Source of the DNA: Paenibacillus allorhizosphaerae
GTDB lineage: Bacteria; Bacillota; Bacilli; Paenibacillales; NBRC-103111
Direction of reading: 5' to 3'
DNA: 64,000 nucleotides
Assembly: GCF_910594985.1 (NCBI RefSeq)
Contig: NZ_CAJVCE010000025.1
Span: 1 to 64,000, forward strand
Below are positions 16,881 through 25,599 of this stretch, piece by piece (position 1 is the stretch's first letter; each line of letters opens with the position of its first letter). The notes beneath the pieces were generated by a model. The model saw nothing but the letters and a program-made list of their open reading frames with translations. It was not told where the DNA came from and did not search any database. The position numbers and the translations under genes are program-made.

Positions 16881-18869
16881 TTATTTTGCCGCTTTCAGCG
16901 CGTTATAAACATCCTTGATCAGCATATACGTATCGCCGTTCGTCAACTCCTGCTTATTCACGATCGTGTCAACCGATTCCTTCGTCAGGAAGCCTATACT
17001 CTGCAGCGCCGCAACCGCGGTTGTCGGGGTAGCATCCACTTTGAGCAGCAGCGCGATCATATAAGCGGCCTGATCGAGCGTCACCGGCAGCGTCTTCGGA
17101 TCCGTGCCTTTTGCAATCGCCGCGGATGTACTGCCGACAAGCTTGTCCGGCTTGAACTTGCGCATCCCTTCTAGCTGATTGATCATGCGCTGCTGGTTCG
17201 ATTTGGCATCGAGCGAAAAATCGTTGTTATATGCCCCGGTGGCAAGCGCGAGCGACATGGCGACTTCCAGTCCTTTGTATGCTTTGTGCCCCATGAACGT
17301 CTTCCAGCCTTTGTAGGCGGTGTTGCTGTCCGGCAGGCCCATTGCCTTCACGTCAAACGGCTTCAGTACCATCCCTTGCCGATTCAATTGCTCCTGCAAT
17401 TTCGCTATCGATTCTTTGGAAGCCGACAGCTGCCGGAACGTCATCTTCTGGTCGATCGCCAGTTTCACCGACGCGCCCGCCGCCTCGCCTGTCGCCATCC
17501 CTACCGGAATGACGCGGGCCGAACCGTGCGGCAGCGTATCAAAGCTGGCAGCCCGACCGACGACAAGCAGCCCGTCCACCTTGAGCGGAACAATGCTCCG
17601 GTAAGGCACCGCGTACTGAAGAGGCTGCCCGACGACCGCCCCGGTATCCGCAGGCGACAATCTCTGGATATCGATCGGATAAGCGCCGAATGCGATGCGG
17701 TCCCATTGATCGCGGTTTTCCATCACGTCGAGAATGTTCAACCGGTATTCGCCTTGAATGTGGCGGGTTTCCCGAACATACAGCTCCGGCGCCGTAGCGT
17801 CGAGCTCAATGCCTGCGAACTCCGGATATTTTTCCTTCATGTAATCCACGATGCGGGGCAGCTCTTTCTTCCCGAGCTCGAACGCTTCTTCGCGGGCTTT
17901 CGGGTCCGTGCCGTCAATGCCGAAAATTTGCAGCGCGTTGATCAGCATCGTGTTGTTGTTTTGCCTTCCGATGTTCAGACCGCGCATCGCGACCCGTTCT
18001 TTATTGAGCGGCGGGTAATCTTTCATTTCCTTATAGCCCCAGACGCTCATCTCATTGGCGCCGGTTCCCTCATCGTTATCGTTCTCCATCCGCTTTTGCA
18101 TCTGCTTCCAAACTTCAGGCGTGATGTTTTTCAAACGAAATACGAGCGTTACCGCCATTTTCGATTTTTTGTCGCCCAGATCTTCGCGCCCGAACGTATA
18201 AGGTACGCCCGACGCTGCGGCAATGTCCGCATCCTGGGTCGCGTCAATGACGGCTTTGGCCTGCACGGTTTTCACTTTGCCGTCGGCTTGCGTTAGTTTG
18301 ATGCCGGTTATGGTCGACGTATCGCCCGTTTTGGTAAGCACTGGTTCCATCGCTTTCGTCTTCAGCAGCACGTCGATATTTTTTTGTTGCGCGACCAATT
18401 CGTTTAACACGTTGGCCGCCGTCACTACATCGAACGAGTCGCCTTCGACTTTGTTATACCACTCGGTGAATATGCCTTTATTCAATATTTCTCGTTTGTA
18501 CAGCGGTCCCTTGTCCGGCTCGTAGTTCATGTCAAGGCTGTTCAACCATCCCAGCGTCATCAATCCGCCGAGAATTTCACGGTCTCTGCCGTCCACTAGC
18601 AGTGTGCTGAGTCCGTTTTTCGCTGCCGAGACGGCGGCAGCCACACCTTCGGGATCGGTTCCGACGACAATTACGTCATAGCTGTCTTTCGGCGATTTGA
18701 CCGTGTTCACTTCCGTCAATTGTTGCGGCGGGCCCAAACGCCCTTTGCCACTCGTTTTCCAATAATACCAACTGACGCAAGCGGCGGCCAAAAGTACAAG
18801 TACGGCAATAGCAATAATAAGATAGCCCCTGTTGCGTTTGCTGCGGGTAGTGCTCGTTTTCGACGACAT
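16881..18869 (-). CDS. membrane-anchored FAD-dependent oxidoreductase
   Basis: Protein of 662 aa, outside-facing by prediction. A basic N terminus precedes one hydrophobic segment (YLIIAIAVLVLLAAACVSWY, about residues 17-36). Then comes an FAD_oxidored-type domain starting with DVIVVGTDPEGVAAAVSAAK (dinucleotide fold, GxDxEG variant) and containing AVIDATQDADIAAASGVPY. The last 110 residues (from about GTDPKTLPVTLDQAAYMIAL) resemble a degenerate S-layer-homology or docking region. ATG at 18869 behind AGAGGTG is preferred over the ATG at 19007. Substrate unknown. It stands alone between hemZ and the hisS unit. Confidence 0.8.
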   Translation of the reverse strand: MSSKTSTTRSKRNRGYLIIAIAVLVLLAAACVSWYYWKTSGKGRLGPPQQLTEVNTVKSPKDSYDVIVVGTDPEGVAAAVSAAKNGLSTLLVDGRDREILGGLMTLGWLNSLDMNYEPDKGPLYKREILNKGIFTEWYNKVEGDSFDVVTAANVLNELVAQQKNIDVLLKTKAMEPVLTKTGDTSTITGIKLTQADGKVKTVQAKAVIDATQDADIAAASGVPYTFGREDLGDKKSKMAVTLVFRLKNITPEVWKQMQKRMENDNDEGTGANEMSVWGYKEMKDYPPLNKERVAMRGLNIGRQNNNTMLINALQIFGIDGTDPKAREEAFELGKKELPRIVDYMKEKYPEFAGIELDATAPELYVRETRHIQGEYRLNILDVMENRDQWDRIAFGAYPIDIQRLSPADTGAVVGQPLQYAVPYRSIVPLKVDGLLVVGRAASFDTLPHGSARVIPVGMATGEAAGASVKLAIDQKMTFRQLSASKESIAKLQEQLNRQGMVLKPFDVKAMGLPDSNTAYKGWKTFMGHKAYKGLEVAMSLALATGAYNNDFSLDAKSNQQRMINQLEGMRKFKPDKLVGSTSAAIAKGTDPKTLPVTLDQAAYMIALLLKVDATPTTAVAALQSIGFLTKESVDTIVNKQELTNGDTYMLIKDVYNALKAAK

Positions 18870-19020
18870 ACAACACCTCTGAATAAAAAATAAGATGAAC
18901 CGATCACGCTTATCCTGATGATATACGGGGAAATTTACAAAAGGATGCAAATTTACGACAAGTTTCATCATAATGACACATTTGACGATCTTTTCAATCC
19001 AGTCCACACCGCTGCTGCAC

Positions 19021-20559
19021 TTACGATTGGCCCGTTGTTACGCGTCCGTACGCTTCGTCCAGCAAGCTAATTTTTTTCACGATATATTCCTTATACGCCT
19101 TGTTGTACACCGCAGGCTCCTTTGGATTCGGAAACCTTTCGATCCGCTGCTCATAGCCGTCCTCATGCTCCACCTTCGGGAACAGCACCTTGCTGACCGC
19201 GCCGCAGCCGAGCCCGATGATCGTCTGCCGCTCTTCCATCATCAGGATGTTGTACAAACTCTCATACCCTACCAGCGAGTAGCCGACATTTTCCTGGTTG
19301 CCGAGTATGTTCTTTTGCCGGTACATGTAATACGGCACGTACCCATGGCGTTCGGTCCACTCGGCCGTCGTGCGGATCATATCGGTTATCTCGTCCCGCT
19401 CCGCGACTTCGTAATCGTCTTTGTTCTTCGTCATGCGGGAAGCTCGCTTGAACGACAGCGTATGAACCGTGAGCGACTCCGGCAGCAGTTCGGCCGTCTG
19501 ATCGAGCGTCCGCTGCAGCTCCGTCATCCCTTCGTTCGGCAAGCCGATAATCAGGTCCATGTTGATGTTGTTCATTCCCATCTCGCGGGACAGCTTGAAC
19601 TTGTCCAGCGTTTCCGTTACCGTATGATGCCGTCCGATCGTATCGAGCGTCGCCTGCGTGAAGCTTTGCGGGTTAATGCTGATGCGGTCGACCTTCCACT
19701 TTTTCATCACGTTGATCTTGTCTTCCGTAATCGTATCCGGCCGTCCCGCCTCCACCGTCAGCTCGCGCACCCCCTCCATCGCCGGGAACGCTTCCTGCAT
19801 CGTATTGAACAACGCGTCCATCTGATCTGCGGTAATGCTGGTCGGCGTTCCGCCGCCCCAATAGATCGTCGTGATCGTAACATCTGCTTCCCGCATCCAT
19901 CGTCCCATCTCGCGAATCTCGTAATGCAGCCCTTCGAGAAACGCCTCGACCGATCCGTTATTTCCCCGGATGTCGTAAGCCGGGAACGTGCAGTAGGCGC
20001 ATTTGGTCGGACAAAAAGGGATGCCGATATAAATGCTTACTTCGCGGTCCAACCGGAACAAATCGGGAATGACCTTCAGCTGCCGCTCGGCGATGCCGCT
20101 GAGCAGCTCCACCTTCGGCTCCGTCACCAAATATTCGTCGCGCAGCACCTGCTTGCAGTGTTCCATTCCGTGCTTCATCATCAGGTTATGCATCAGCTTC
20201 GTCGGGCGAACGCCGGTCAGCGTCCCCCACGCCTGCTCAATGCCGGTGTACTCCCGCAGCACCTGCAGCAAACCGTAGCCGACCGACCGTTTCACGGCAC
20301 GCTTATGCCCCTCATCCCGCGCGCCGATCGCCCGCTCGTGACGGCTTTTATGAACTGCGCCCGTGTCGCGGTCCGTCAGCAACACTTCCGCCGTAATCGT
20401 TCGCATCGCCTCATCCGCCGTCACCGTCACCTTGATGTGCAGGCGCGCATCGTCCGCAGGTTCGTACACCGCTTCCACATCTTCAAAAAACAGCTTGCCT
20501 ATATGAAACATCTCCGTTGCTTGTTCGCCGAAGCCAACCCGCTCGAATTGAATTTTCAT
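19021..20559 (-). CDS. hemZ: coproporphyrinogen dehydrogenase HemZ (radical SAM)
   Basis: Radical SAM protein of 512 aa in the oxygen-independent coproporphyrinogen oxidase family. The 4Fe-4S motif is CPTKCAYCTFPAY (about residue 178), followed by WGGGTPTS (SAM-binding GGGTP) and the HemN-like INMDLIIGLPNEG. The long N-terminal region (residues 1-160) before the radical SAM core is typical of HemZ and absent from HemN. HemZ proteins support anaerobic haem synthesis in some Bacillales, though their activity is less certain than HemN's. A strong AAGGAGGG precedes the ATG. Confidence 0.9.
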   Translation of the reverse strand: MKIQFERVGFGEQATEMFHIGKLFFEDVEAVYEPADDARLHIKVTVTADEAMRTITAEVLLTDRDTGAVHKSRHERAIGARDEGHKRAVKRSVGYGLLQVLREYTGIEQAWGTLTGVRPTKLMHNLMMKHGMEHCKQVLRDEYLVTEPKVELLSGIAERQLKVIPDLFRLDREVSIYIGIPFCPTKCAYCTFPAYDIRGNNGSVEAFLEGLHYEIREMGRWMREADVTITTIYWGGGTPTSITADQMDALFNTMQEAFPAMEGVRELTVEAGRPDTITEDKINVMKKWKVDRISINPQSFTQATLDTIGRHHTVTETLDKFKLSREMGMNNINMDLIIGLPNEGMTELQRTLDQTAELLPESLTVHTLSFKRASRMTKNKDDYEVAERDEITDMIRTTAEWTERHGYVPYYMYRQKNILGNQENVGYSLVGYESLYNILMMEERQTIIGLGCGAVSKVLFPKVEHEDGYEQRIERFPNPKEPAVYNKAYKEYIVKKISLLDEAYGRVTTGQS

Positions 20560-20651
20560 TTCGTTTTCCCTCCTTGCGCTTCAGGGACATGGATAAGCTT
20601 TTTTACACCAAAACTAGCAATAGTGTAGCACATTAACAGTCCAATGAAAAC

Positions 20652-20692
20652 AAAACAGACCGCTTTCGTCATTGCCGACGAAAACGGCCTGT
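20652..20692 (-). terminator. terminator of the relA-dtd-small gene unit
   Basis: ACAGGCCGTTTTCGTC (arm 20677-20692) pairs with GACGAAAGCGGTCTGT (arm 20655-20670) on the minus strand, then TTTGTTTTC. Confidence 0.85.
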
Positions 20693-20695
20693 CCT

Positions 20696-20872
20696 TCAAC
20701 GGTAAGACTTGCGCGGCGTTTGTTTCATCTGCTCCTGGCCGGAAGTATGCGCGGCGCTAAGCTCCGTATCCGTCATATCCGTGGCGAGCAGCGCCTGCGT
20801 ATCCTGCAGCGCGCCGGCCAGCAGCTGCTGCTCTGGCATCGCTGCGATTCGTTCCTTGGGGGAACGGTACAT
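20696..20872 (-). CDS. small hypothetical protein, 58 aa
   Basis: An unannotated-looking gene read directly from the sequence: ATG at 20872, ten bases after AAGGAG, stop at 20696. The product starts MYRSPKERIAAMPEQQLLAG, continues with an Ala/Gln/Thr-rich helix and ends KQTPRKSYR. It is soluble with a basic C terminus and no cysteines. It lies 116 bp after dtd on the same strand, and a strong terminator starts within a few bases of its stop, which supports it being the last gene of the relA-dtd transcript. No function recognised. Confidence 0.6.
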   Translation of the reverse strand: MYRSPKERIAAMPEQQLLAGALQDTQALLATDMTDTELSAAHTSGQEQMKQTPRKSYR

Positions 20873-20988
20873 GTCTTGTCCACTCCTTACGGTTCGTAAA
20901 TAGGCAATCGCATTACACCTATTTTTCCCACAAGAGGCCGCATCTATCCATAACGTTTAAACCCAAGAAACTTTTGCGCCCTTACCGG

Positions 20989-21432
20989 TTACTGCTTGCT
21001 TTCGACGATCAGCGTAACAGGCCCGTCATTGACCAGAGAAACGTCCATCATCGCGCCGAAACGTCCCGTCTCGACCTGCAGACCTAGCTCCCGCAGCATC
21101 CCGTTAAAACGGTCATACAGCGGCTCGGCATGCTCCGGCCGGGCGGCGGCCATAAAATTCGGTCTCTTCCCCTTGCGGCAATCGCCGTATAACGTAAACT
21201 GCGAGATGGAAAGCACCTGTCCGCCCGTTTCAAGCACCGAACGGTTCATCTTCCCGTCCTCGTCTTCAAAAATACGCAAACCCGCCACCTTTTCCGCGAC
21301 ATATTTGGCATCCTGCTCCGTATCTTCATGAGAAACGCCGACCAATAGAACAAGGCCGTGATCAATTCGACCGACCGTTTCCCCTTCCACCGTAACCTGC
21401 GCAGCTTTGCTGCGCTGAATGACTACTCTCAT
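20989..21432 (-). CDS. dtd: D-aminoacyl-tRNA deacylase
   Basis: Proofreading enzyme of 147 aa that removes D-amino acids (and glycine from tRNA-Ala) from tRNA. It begins MRVVIQRSKAAQVTV, holds the active-site SQFTLYGDCRKGKRP (about residues 77-91) and ends near VSLVNDGPVTLIVESK, which contains the Gly-cisPro motif used for chiral discrimination. Length is normal. It follows relA by 43 bp, the same order as B. subtilis relA-yrvI, and an AAGGAG lies before the ATG. Confidence 0.97.
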   Translation of the reverse strand: MRVVIQRSKAAQVTVEGETVGRIDHGLVLLVGVSHEDTEQDAKYVAEKVAGLRIFEDEDGKMNRSVLETGGQVLSISQFTLYGDCRKGKRPNFMAAARPEHAEPLYDRFNGMLRELGLQVETGRFGAMMDVSLVNDGPVTLIVESKQ

Positions 21433-21475
21433 CTTCGTACTTTGCTCCTTATTGTCGTCGCATGGAACAATCGTT

Positions 21476-23680
21476 TCACGTCTGCATAATCCGCTGTACG
21501 GAATACACGTCCTTCACCCGCTTGATCTTCTCGACAACGGAATGCAGATGATCGATGTTGCGAATCAAGATCGTCATATGAATGACGACCATCTTGTTTT
21601 TATCCGATCGGCCGGAAACGGCGGAAATGGTCGTCTTGCTCTCCGAGACGGCTTTCAGCACCTCATTGAGCAGACCGAGCCTGTCGTGTCCCGTAATTTC
21701 GATTTCCACGCTGTAATTCGCTTCGATGTCTTCCACCCATTCGACTTCGATGACGCGATTCCCTTCGTCTTCGCATTCCGGCGAAGGGATGTTCGTACAG
21801 TCCAAGCGGTGAACGGATACGCCGCGACCGCGGGTGATGTATCCGATGATGTCGTCGCCCGGGACCGGGTTGCAGCAGCGGGCAAAGCGAACAAGGAGGT
21901 TGTCTACCCCTTTGACGCGGACGCCGTTCGTCGGCCGGCTCTTACGCTCCTTGTCCCCCGCCTTAACCTCGCGCACCTCGGAAGTCAGCTGCAGCGCTTG
22001 CTGTTGCGCTTCCTCGGCTTCTTTGCGAACCTTTTCGGTGAGCCGGGTCACGATTTGAGCCGCCGTAATGCCGCCGAAGCCGACAGCCGAGAACATATCC
22101 TCGACCTCATGGAAGTTAAATTTGCCGGCAACTTCAAGCAATTCTTCTTCTTTCATGAGTGCGGACGGCTCGTAGCCGAGGCGCTTCAGCTCACGCTCGA
22201 TGGCCTCGCGGCCTTTCACGACATTTTCCTCGCGGCGCTCCTTCTTGAACCATTGGCGAATTTTCGTTCGCGCATGGGACGACTGGGCGATTTTGACCCA
22301 ATCCTGGCTCGGGCCGTACGAATGCTTCGACGTTAATATTTCAATGATGTCGCCCGTCTTCAGCTTGTGATCGAGCGGCACAATCCGGCCGTTCACCTTC
22401 GCTCCGATCGTCCGGTTGCCTACCTCGGTATGAATCCGGTACGCAAAATCAAGCGGTACCGAACCGGCCGGCAGCTCGATAACCTCGCCCTTCGGCGTAA
22501 AGACGAATACGAGATCGGCGAAAAAGTCCATTTTGAGCGATTCAACGAACTCTGACGCGTCCTGCGCTTCATTTTGCAGTTCCAAAATTTCGCGGATAAA
22601 CTGCATCTTGTCTTCGTAGCCGCTGGACGGCAGCGAAGTGCCTTCCTTGTAAGCCCAATGCGCAGCCACCCCGAACTCGGAAGTCCGGTGCATGTCGAAG
22701 GTACGGATCTGCACCTCCAGCGGCTCCCCCTTGGGACCGATCACCGTCGTGTGCAGCGATTGGTACATATTCGGCTTCGGCATCGCGATATAATCTTTGA
22801 ACCGGCCGGGCATCGGCTTCCACAGCGTATGAATAATGCCGAGTGTCGCATAGCAGTCCTTAATATTGTCAACGATAATGCGCAGTGCGAGCAGATCGTA
22901 AATTTCGTTAAATTGCTTGGCGCGCGCCGTCATCTTTTTGTAGATGCTGTAAATATGTTTCGGCCGCCCGGAAATATCGCCGTCGATGCCCATTTCCTGA
23001 AGCTTTTCCTGCACGGTATGGATGACGTCATTGATGTACTGCTCGCGTTCGGCGCGTTTCTTCTGCATCAAATTGACGATCCGGTAATACTGCTGCGGAT
23101 TCAAGTAGCGGAGCGCGATATCCTCCATCTCCCACTTGATAGCGGAAATCCCGAGCCGGTGCGCAATCGGACAAAAGATTTCCAGCGTCTCATCGGCAAT
23201 TCGCCGCTGCGCTTCCTCCGACTGATGCTTCAGCGTACGCATATTATGGAGACGGTCGGCCAGCTTGATCAAAATCACACGAATGTCCTGAGCCATTGCC
23301 ACGAACATTTTGCGGTAGTTCTCGTTCTGCTGTTCCACCTTGCTCTTGAATTTGATTTTCTCCAGCTTGGTAAGGCCGTCAACGATCATGGCGCACGTCG
23401 GTCCGAATTTCTCATGGACGGTTTCGAGCGACACGGTCGTATCCTCAACCACATCATGCAACAGCGCAGCAATGATGGACGTCGTATCCATCTGCATGCC
23501 GACGAGTATTTCCGCAACCGCAAGCGGGTGCAATATATAGGGCTCCCCGGACTTGCGTACTTGGCCGTAGTGCGCCCGATCCGCAAATTCGTAGGCTTCC
23601 CGGATTTTGTTCAGATCGCTTTCTTTCAAATAGCCGGATGCCTTCTCAAGAAGCTGCTCAATCCCCATCCGCTCATCCAT
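21476..23680 (-). CDS. relA: bifunctional (p)ppGpp synthetase/hydrolase RelA/SpoT
   Basis: Long RSH protein of 734 aa controlling the stringent response. The N-terminal HD hydrolase has ALLHDVVEDT (about residue 73) and the synthetase domain has SGRPKHIYSIYKKM and the EIYDLLALRI segment. A TGS domain (LDFAYRIHTEVGNRTIG), a zinc-finger/helical part with ARCCNPVPGDDIIGYITRG, and a C-terminal ACT domain (about 655-734) follow. All catalytic segments look intact, so both activities are expected. Starts at 23680 or 23668 are both possible after AAGGGA. Its own promoter lies just upstream. Confidence 0.97.
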   Translation of the reverse strand: MDERMGIEQLLEKASGYLKESDLNKIREAYEFADRAHYGQVRKSGEPYILHPLAVAEILVGMQMDTTSIIAALLHDVVEDTTVSLETVHEKFGPTCAMIVDGLTKLEKIKFKSKVEQQNENYRKMFVAMAQDIRVILIKLADRLHNMRTLKHQSEEAQRRIADETLEIFCPIAHRLGISAIKWEMEDIALRYLNPQQYYRIVNLMQKKRAEREQYINDVIHTVQEKLQEMGIDGDISGRPKHIYSIYKKMTARAKQFNEIYDLLALRIIVDNIKDCYATLGIIHTLWKPMPGRFKDYIAMPKPNMYQSLHTTVIGPKGEPLEVQIRTFDMHRTSEFGVAAHWAYKEGTSLPSSGYEDKMQFIREILELQNEAQDASEFVESLKMDFFADLVFVFTPKGEVIELPAGSVPLDFAYRIHTEVGNRTIGAKVNGRIVPLDHKLKTGDIIEILTSKHSYGPSQDWVKIAQSSHARTKIRQWFKKERREENVVKGREAIERELKRLGYEPSALMKEEELLEVAGKFNFHEVEDMFSAVGFGGITAAQIVTRLTEKVRKEAEEAQQQALQLTSEVREVKAGDKERKSRPTNGVRVKGVDNLLVRFARCCNPVPGDDIIGYITRGRGVSVHRLDCTNIPSPECEDEGNRVIEVEWVEDIEANYSVEIEITGHDRLGLLNEVLKAVSESKTTISAVSGRSDKNKMVVIHMTILIRNIDHLHSVVEKIKRVKDVYSVQRIMQT

Positions 23681-23702
23681 TCCCTTAATTCGATTTTAAT
23701 CC

Positions 23703-23732
23703 ATTATGCCCCCGATATAGGCATGCCGTCAA
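23703..23732 (-). promoter_or_regulatory. relA promoter
   Basis: Minus strand: TTGACG (23727-23732), 18-bp spacer, CATAAT (23703-23708). The start site would lie only about 15 bases before the relA start codon. Confidence 0.65.
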
Positions 23733-23770
23733 GAATTTACGGGACAATCCGACATGTTCCGCATAGAAGA

Positions 23771-23810
23771 AAAGCAGCCTCGTGCCATTTCCGCCCGGCG
23801 CTGCTCGAAA
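23771..23810 (-). terminator. possible cotH terminator
   Basis: Imperfect stem with GAGCAGC and GCTGCTTTTC arms on the minus strand, immediately after the cotH stop. Confidence 0.4.
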
Positions 23811-23812
23811 AG

Positions 23813-24880
23813 TTATAATGTGCGGATCGCTTCGGCGATCTTTTGGCGCCGTTCTTCCACGTAATGGCGTATAAATTTCGGCTCTCCGTCAAAGACGCCG
23901 AAGGACCATTTGCGGGCTGAATCGCGGTAGACGTAAGGACGGATGCTGCGATGCATTTCCACGGCCGCCGGAACGATCTTTTGAACGGTAAAATGGGTTT
24001 TCAGAATGCGATCAAGTATGGTTTTGTACCGCTTCCGGACCGACGGATAAAGAAGCAAGCGTCGCGTAAGCCGATTATAACCCATTACGCTCACCAGGCT
24101 GCTGCCGCACGGCTTTCCGTAACAATTGCGGCCCCAGGTGCCTTCGTAGTCCCATGGGATAATCCTGTATTTTTGCGTACCTTCGTGAAGATACAAAGCG
24201 TAGTTTTGATCGAATCCGTCGTAATTGCCTGTAAATACGGCACCGGCCAGCCAATGAAGGTAATTGTCGATATCAAGCCGTCTGTGCAAATAGCGGCGCA
24301 ACGTTTCGGACCGTGCCGGACCGGTATTGAGCCGCCGGACGAAACCGATCAGCGCCCGACGATCCGCAACGCTTCCTATCATTTGTTGATATCCGGAAAA
24401 AAGCGACGCCTTTCTTCGCTTCCTGCCTCCCGACCGAAGGCCAAAATTCGCATTATCGTTGGAAGCGTAAAATAACGCTTTGGCGCCGATCCCTCTTTTG
24501 CGAAAAAATCTTCTGTCGACACTCTCGATCTCTAGGTAAACCCCGAGGCTGTGACCGTTCAAATACAGCAAGCAGTGCCTTGTGCTCGGAGCAGGCACGC
24601 CGATCCATTCGAAAAAACGAAATGACAGCGCATTGCGGATTAAGGACGGATCATCGTATTCAGCGTTGTAATGGTAAGTCTTTCCTGAAATTGCGATTTC
24701 ATACGAACGCTTCGGATACTCTCGCGTATGTCCTCCGCGGTAGCGCATGAGAATGGGGGCCTGTTCTCCGTTCCTCGTCATCGCCGCAGGAACGAAACGG
24801 TCGCTCCATACATTTCTCTGCAGCCGTTTCAATTGCTCTTCGTGAACCCAAATTTGGCATACGGGAATGTCCGCCGGCAT
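23813..24880 (-). CDS. cotH: CotH-family spore coat kinase
   Basis: Atypical protein kinase of 355 aa of the kind that phosphorylates spore coat proteins in Bacillus. Recognisable parts are MRYRGGHTREYPKRSYEIAI (basic ATP-contact region, about residues 50-70), LYLNGHSLGVYLEIESVDRRF, and the catalytic region NYDGFDQNYALYL followed by RIIPWDYEGTWG (about 250-275), matching the conserved N-D and PWDYD motifs. ATG at 24880 behind GGCGGAG is preferred over 24967. Directly upstream on the same strand is a CotG-like repeat protein, the expected type of substrate. Confidence 0.88.
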   Translation of the reverse strand: MPADIPVCQIWVHEEQLKRLQRNVWSDRFVPAAMTRNGEQAPILMRYRGGHTREYPKRSYEIAISGKTYHYNAEYDDPSLIRNALSFRFFEWIGVPAPSTRHCLLYLNGHSLGVYLEIESVDRRFFRKRGIGAKALFYASNDNANFGLRSGGRKRRKASLFSGYQQMIGSVADRRALIGFVRRLNTGPARSETLRRYLHRRLDIDNYLHWLAGAVFTGNYDGFDQNYALYLHEGTQKYRIIPWDYEGTWGRNCYGKPCGSSLVSVMGYNRLTRRLLLYPSVRKRYKTILDRILKTHFTVQKIVPAAVEMHRSIRPYVYRDSARKWSFGVFDGEPKFIRHYVEERRQKIAEAIRTL

Positions 24881-24908
24881 CGAAAGCTCCGCCTTTCGTT
24901 CGGAAAGC

Positions 24909-24938
24909 AAAAAGCCTATCGATGCGGATAGGCTTTTT
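24909..24938. terminator. terminator between the CotG-like gene and cotH
   Basis: Perfect 12-bp stem, AAAAAGCCTATC (24909-24920) with GATAGGCTTTTT (24927-24938). It would end most transcripts of the CotG-like gene before cotH. Confidence 0.85.
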
Positions 24939-24988
24939 GTGTTATTACACCGTATGCGATTGTGCACGCAGAAGCCACGGCTTCTGTC

Positions 24989-25381
24989 CTACAACCAAAA
25001 GCCGTTCGGTGCGCTGAACGGTGAAACGGTTTGTTGATTCTCTGTGCCCTGGACCGCATTGCCGTGCGTCCGATGGCCCTTCGTCTTTTGGCCGTGCGTC
25101 CGATGGCCCTTCGTCTTTTGGCCGTGCGTCCGATGGCCCTTCGTCTTTTGGCCATGCGTCAAATTGCCCCGGGTTGCATTTTCTTTGCCTGCTACGCCCT
25201 GGGTCAAATTGCCGCGCGTCGCATTTTCCAAAGCGCCTTGGCTTACGTTTCCAAGACTCGAGTTCTCTTTTTTCGACTTGTGACGGATCACGTTGCCACG
25301 CCCAACCGGTCTGCGCTTTTTACCGCAGCGGCACACGCGTTTTTTGTGTCCTTTACTTTTCGAAGACTTATGTGCGCCCAT
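24989..25381 (-). CDS. CotG-like repetitive spore coat protein
   Basis: Low-complexity, strongly basic protein of 130 aa rich in Lys, His, Gly, Thr and Asn. The N terminus is MGAHKSSKSKGHKKRVCRCG. Two nonapeptides ATRGNLTQG / ATRGNLTHG then lead into three perfect copies of the decapeptide GHRTHGQKTK and a non-repeated hydrophobic tail ending NGFWL. It has no direct sequence identity to B. subtilis CotG that I can claim, but the composition, repeats and position next to cotH match. Repeated Thr and N-terminal Ser residues could be CotH targets. GGAGG lies before the ATG, and a CATATATT motif upstream may be a mother-cell sigma -10. Confidence 0.7.
   Translation of the reverse strand: MGAHKSSKSKGHKKRVCRCGKKRRPVGRGNVIRHKSKKENSSLGNVSQGALENATRGNLTQGVAGKENATRGNLTHGQKTKGHRTHGQKTKGHRTHGQKTKGHRTHGNAVQGTENQQTVSPFSAPNGFWL
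25061..25150. repeat. three perfect 30-bp tandem repeats in the CotG-like gene
   Basis: Units at 25061-25090, 25091-25120 and 25121-25150 are identical at DNA level, with a diverging fourth start at 25151. They encode the decapeptide GHRTHGQKTK. Perfect identity including silent positions indicates recent expansion. Confidence 0.93.
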
Positions 25382-25551
25382 CTCCTAAACTACCTCCTTT
25401 TACGGGATAGTCCAATATATGGCTGCCATCGATTGAAAGACACGGCCATAGCGGTCATCATCGAAAATGGGTTGCCGAAACGGAACGAGCACCCGAACGT
25501 TCGTGGCAAATCGCGGCCTTCCCGAAGCCGTGTCGTCAAAAGCGCATACAA

Positions 25552-25577
25552 AAAAAGCGCCCTGCGTCGGACGCCTT
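25552..25577 (-). terminator. apt terminator
   Basis: AAGGCGTCC (arm 25569-25577) pairs with GGGCGCTTT (arm 25554-25562), followed by TTTT on the minus strand. Confidence 0.75.
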
Positions 25578-25599
25578 TTCTGCCGCGATCGGCTGTATA

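Noticed and set aside
18973..20628. 551-residue plus-strand frame
   Set aside because: Antisense to hemZ, with Arg/His-rich composition typical of shadow frames.
22574..23818. 414-residue plus-strand frame
   Set aside because: Antisense to relA; no domain or ribosome binding site.
25061..25150. CRISPR-like 30-bp repeats
   Set aside because: The copies abut with no spacers and encode in-frame decapeptides.
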